From Bacteroidaceae bacterium (GTDB taxonomy: Bacteria; Bacteroidota; Bacteroidia; Bacteroidales; Bacteroidaceae): a stretch of 64,000 nt of DNA. Where the stretch lies: NCBI GenBank assembly GCA_017555875.1, contig JAFZFN010000035.1:122242-186241 (forward strand), read 5' to 3'. A program made the position numbers and the translations under genes. Positions within the stretch are counted from its first letter, which is position 1; each line of letters begins with the position of its first letter. The notes beneath the pieces are model-generated. The model made no database searches, had not been told where the DNA came from, and worked only from the letters and a program-made list of their open reading frames with translations. Below, piece after piece: positions 61,306-64,000 of this stretch.

Positions 61306-63162
61306 ATGGCAAATAGTAAAGAAAAACTTTTCAGCGAGTTTGCACCTGCCACCACTCAGGAGTGGAAGGACAAGGCCGTTGCCGACCTCAAGGGTGCCGA
61401 CTATGAGAAGAAGCTGGTGTGGAAGACCAACGAGGGATTCTCCGTACAGCCCTTCTATCGCCAGGAGGACATCGCCTCACTGGCTACCACCGCTGCGCTA
61501 CCGGGCGAATTCCCCTATGTACGTGGTAACAAGAAAGACAACAATGAATGGCTCGTGCGCCAAGATATCGACGTATGTGACTTCGCCGAGGCTAACGCTA
61601 AGGCTTTGCATGCCGTAGAGCGTGGTGCTACATCGCTGGGCTTCAAGATTAAAGGCAAGATGCTTTCAGCCGAAGGTATCGCTACCTTGCTCGAAGGTAT
61701 TTGCACTTGTGTAGAACTCAACTTCAGCACCTGTCAAGGTAAGTGCGTTGAACTTGCCGATATCCTTATCGCTTACTACACCGCTAAGGGTTGCGACCTC
61801 GAGACCTTGCGCGGCTCTATCAACTACGACCCCATGAGCAAGCTCCTCGGCAAGGGTAAGGAGATTGGCGACTATGCCGAGACCCTGAAGGCCCTCGTGG
61901 AGAAGATGCAGGCGCTGCCCAAGTTCAAGTGCGTGGCCGTGAACGCCCTCGCGCTCAACAATGCCGGTTCGTACATCAGCCAGGAGCTGGGCTATGCCCT
62001 CGCTTGGGGTAATGAGTACCTCGGCGCTATGGTCGAGGCTGGCGTACCTGTCGATGTAGCAGCCAAGAAGATGAAGTTCAACTTCGGTATCTCAAGCAAC
62101 TACTTCATGGAGATTGCCAAGTTCCGCGCTGCCCGCATGCTGTGGGCTACCATCGTGAAGCAGTATGAGCCCCAGTGCGACTGCTCATGCAAGATGACCG
62201 CTCATGCCGAGACATCGACCTTCAACATGACGCTCTTCGATGCACATGTAAACATGCTGCGTACCCAGACCGAGGCCATGAGTGCCGCCATCGCTGGTGT
62301 CGACAGTATCACCGTGTGTCCCTTCGATAAAACCTACGAGACTCCCGATGAGTTTGCTGAGCGCATCGCCCGCAACCAGCAGCTCCTGCTCAAAGAGGAG
62401 TGTCACCTTGACAAGACCGTAGACCCCGCCGCAGGCTCATACTACATCGAGACCCTCACAGCCTCTATCGCCCAGCAGGCATGGAAGCTCTTCCTCGAGG
62501 TAGAGCAGGCTGGTGGCTTCCTCGCAGAGGCTAAGGCTGGCAACATCCAGCAAGCCGTAAACAAGAGTGGTGATGCACGCCGCGAGGCAGTGTCAAAGCG
62601 TCGCGAGATCTTGCTCGGCACCAACCAATACCCCAACTTCACCGAGACTGCTGGCACCAAGCGTCCTGTAGGTAAGGCTTGCTGCTGCGGTGGCAATGGC
62701 GAGTGCGAGGCACCCTATGCTAAGCTCGACCAGAGCCGTCAGGCATCAGCCTTCGAGGCATTGCGTCTCGAGACCGAGGAGAGCGGCCGTCGTCCTAAGG
62801 CCTTCATGCTCACCATTGGTAACCTCGCCATGCGTCAGGCCCGTGCACAATTCTCATGCAACTTCCTCGCTTGTGCTGGCTATGAGGTAATCGACAACCT
62901 CGGCTTCGCTACCGTTGAGGAGGGTGTTGAGGCTGCTATGGCTGCCAAGGCCGACATCGTGGTACTCTGCTCAAGCGACGACGAGTATGCCGAGTATGCC
63001 GTGCCCGCCTTCAAGGCTGTGGATGGTCGCGCCATGTTCATCGTAGCTGGTGCTCCCGCTTGCATGGAAGAACTCCAGGCAGCCGGCATCGAGCATTTCA
63101 TCCACGTACGTTGCAATGTGTTGGAAACCCTCAAGAAGTTTAATGGTCTTCTGAATATATAA
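61306..63162 (+). CDS. mutA: Methylmalonyl-CoA mutase small (beta) subunit
   Basis: A 618-aa subunit of the heterodimeric B12 enzyme that interconverts succinyl-CoA and methylmalonyl-CoA on the way to propionate. The N-terminus FAPATTQEWKDKAVADLKGA is typical. The (beta/alpha)8 domain spans about 50-480, with LGFNEP-less small-subunit features such as FNFGISSNYFMEIAKFRAAR and DKTVDPAAGSYYIETLT. The C-terminal cobalamin-like fold (about 495-618, KAFMLTIGNLAMRQARAQFS) lacks the DxHxxG motif, as expected for the non-catalytic subunit. A linker with CCCGG (near 463) precedes it. Partner mutB starts at 63671; a four-helix-bundle gene lies between them. Confidence 0.96.
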   Translation: MANSKEKLFSEFAPATTQEWKDKAVADLKGADYEKKLVWKTNEGFSVQPFYRQEDIASLATTAALPGEFPYVRGNKKDNNEWLVRQDIDVCDFAEANAKALHAVERGATSLGFKIKGKMLSAEGIATLLEGICTCVELNFSTCQGKCVELADILIAYYTAKGCDLETLRGSINYDPMSKLLGKGKEIGDYAETLKALVEKMQALPKFKCVAVNALALNNAGSYISQELGYALAWGNEYLGAMVEAGVPVDVAAKKMKFNFGISSNYFMEIAKFRAARMLWATIVKQYEPQCDCSCKMTAHAETSTFNMTLFDAHVNMLRTQTEAMSAAIAGVDSITVCPFDKTYETPDEFAERIARNQQLLLKEECHLDKTVDPAAGSYYIETLTASIAQQAWKLFLEVEQAGGFLAEAKAGNIQQAVNKSGDARREAVSKRREILLGTNQYPNFTETAGTKRPVGKACCCGGNGECEAPYAKLDQSRQASAFEALRLETEESGRRPKAFMLTIGNLAMRQARAQFSCNFLACAGYEVIDNLGFATVEEGVEAAMAAKADIVVLCSSDDEYAEYAVPAFKAVDGRAMFIVAGAPACMEELQAAGIEHFIHVRCNVLETLKKFNGLLNI

Positions 63163-63225
63163 TCAATTTACAATTTGACCATTTACAATTTACAATTTAT
63201 TTACCATTTAGTTATTTGACAATTT
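63163..63225. repeat. TTTACAATTT filler upstream of the four-helix-bundle gene
   Basis: Repeated ATTTACAATTT / GACCATTT units. Downstream of the gene (63596-63660) the inverted form AAATTGTAAA occurs, so the small gene is flanked by inverted filler repeats. Confidence 0.55.
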
Positions 63226-63606
63226 ATGGACAAAGTGGAGTTGCAGGGACGGATGACAACCTTTGCGGTACGCATCGTGAAGATGGTCGACTCTATGCCT
63301 TCTACGGTAGCAGGGCTTGCCATTGCACGCCAGATAATCCGCTCAGGCACCTCTCCCTCGGCCAACTATCGCGCTGCTTGTCTTGCCAAGTCCGATAAAG
63401 ACTTTGTCAATAAGATGAAGATGGTGGAGGAGGAGCTCGATGAAACATGTCACTGGCTTGAAATCATCATGCGCAGCGAGATTATGCCGATAACACGCCT
63501 CCAACCACTTTATCAAGAGAGCAAGGAACTGCTGAGCATCATAGTAAGGTCCATCGTGACTACGAAGACACGAATGAAGGTTGACACTGATTCACGGAAA
63601 TTGTAA
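63226..63606 (+). CDS. Four-helix-bundle protein (S23/IVS-encoded family)
   Basis: A 126-aa cytoplasmic protein of the family first seen in 23S rRNA intervening sequences. Family motifs: FAVRIVKMVDSMPSTVAGLA, then AIARQIIRSGTSPSANYRAA (the GTS-AN block) near residues 35-52, and DKDFVNKMKMVEEELDETCH, followed by a last helix with LLSIIVRSIVT. The function is unknown. Its last codons and stop lie inside the downstream filler repeat. It interrupts the mutA-mutB pair, which are usually adjacent, and is flanked by inverted AT-rich repeats, so it may be a mobile passenger. Confidence 0.88.
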   Translation: MDKVELQGRMTTFAVRIVKMVDSMPSTVAGLAIARQIIRSGTSPSANYRAACLAKSDKDFVNKMKMVEEELDETCHWLEIIMRSEIMPITRLQPLYQESKELLSIIVRSIVTTKTRMKVDTDSRKL

Positions 63607-63670
63607 AATAATCCAATTGTAAATCAATGGTAAATTGTACATTGTCCAATTGTACATAAAATAAGAAATC

Positions 63671-64000
63671 ATGCGTAAACAATTCAATAATATCGATATT
63701 TTTGCTGGCATCCAAGCTCAGAATGGTACTGAATGGCAGCAAGCAAATAACATCACAGCCAACTGGAAGACTCCCGAGCTGATTGATGTGAAACCCGTAT
63801 ATACGAAAGAAGACCTCGAAGGCATGGAGCACCTTGACTACGCAGCTGGTTTGCCCCCTTACCTCCGTGGCCCCTACTCGGTGATGTATGTGCTCCGTCC
63901 CTGGACCATCCGCCAGTATGCAGGCTTCTCTACCGCTGAGGAGAGTAACGCCTTCTATCGTCGTAACCTTGCCAGCGGACAGAAGGGTCTCTCTGTAGCC
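63671..64000 (+). CDS. mutB: Methylmalonyl-CoA mutase large (alpha) subunit, 5' part
   Basis: The first 110 codons, open to the window edge (the family is about 715 aa). The N-terminus [13 protein letters not shown] is followed by the conserved start of the catalytic subunit: [40 protein letters not shown] (substrate-channel region with the conserved Tyr and Arg) and [20 protein letters not shown]. This is the subunit that binds adenosylcobalamin; its B12 domain is beyond the edge. It starts 64 bp after the four-helix-bundle gene. Confidence 0.96.
   Translation, partial: MRKQFNNIDIFAGIQAQNGTEWQQANNITANWKTPELIDVKPVYTKEDLEGMEHLDYAAGLPPYLRGPYSVMYVLRPWTIRQYAGFSTAEESNAFYRRNLASGQKGLSVA

Overview
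The window is a contiguous piece of a Bacteroidales chromosome, probably from a gut commensal of the Prevotellaceae/Muribaculaceae/Bacteroidaceae type. The evidence is promoters of the Bacteroidetes form (TTTG, 19-20 bp, TAnnTTTG), no purine-rich ribosome binding sites, and family-typical genes: a TonB receptor with a DUF4249 lipoprotein, a TamL-type Omp85 lipoprotein beside TamB, an anaerobic sulfatase maturase, and a two-subunit methylmalonyl-CoA mutase with MeaB. Many secreted proteins end in a short GxYIxxGxKxVxK tail. The genus cannot be settled from the sequence alone. I see no phage, transposase, conjugation or CRISPR genes.

Layout. 1-4108 (minus): purB, an rRNA pseudouridine synthase with a long Arg/Gly/Tyr repeat tail, and asnS, which runs off the left edge. 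4109-4997: repeat-rich spacer. 4998-11601 (plus): a giant secreted sialate esterase/sialidase followed by a 56-codon gene. 12100-19733 (plus): ruvB, a queuosine-precursor transporter with a radical SAM partner, an ECF sigma operon ending in a sulfatase maturase, and a NagB-like/PIG-L fusion. 19865-30000 (minus): a CyuA-like protein, meaB, two identical tRNA-Asp genes, the recR - membrane protein - glycosyltransferase - acetyltransferase operon, and a GH84 lipoprotein downstream of a membrane-anchored AraC-type regulator. 30127-34536 (plus): a large CotH-type surface protein. 34722-39236 (minus): SulP transporter, DoxX/thioredoxin-like protein, DUF1599 protein and M23 peptidase. 40191-53515 (plus): metallo-beta-lactamase hydrolase, amino-acid:cation symporter, U32 peptidase, TonB receptor + DUF4249, TamB + TamL. 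53622-61062 (minus): GH20, then a GH84-GH16 fusion. 61306-64000 (plus): mutA, an intervening four-helix-bundle gene, and mutB cut by the right edge.

How the parts fit. Sialidase/O-acetylesterase, two GH84 enzymes, a GH20 hexosaminidase, a GH16 domain, the sulfatase maturase and the amino-sugar NagB/PIG-L protein together suggest growth on host mucin or other sialylated, sulfated, GlcNAc-rich glycans. Methylmalonyl-CoA mutase and MeaB fit the succinate-propionate route used by these fermenters.

The least ordinary signals are in the spacers. An 81-84 bp repeat carrying a promoter occurs in tandem in front of two unrelated genes (purB and the hydrolase at 40191); only the gene-proximal -7 element is intact. 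GC-rich REP-like palindromes recur between genes, and one lies in frame inside the U32 peptidase gene. AT-rich filler repeats appear to encode the signal peptides of two outer-membrane proteins. Other items worth attention are the 56-aa peptide gene, the GH84-GH16 fusion, the loss of catalytic residues in the NagB domain, and the four-helix-bundle gene between mutA and mutB.
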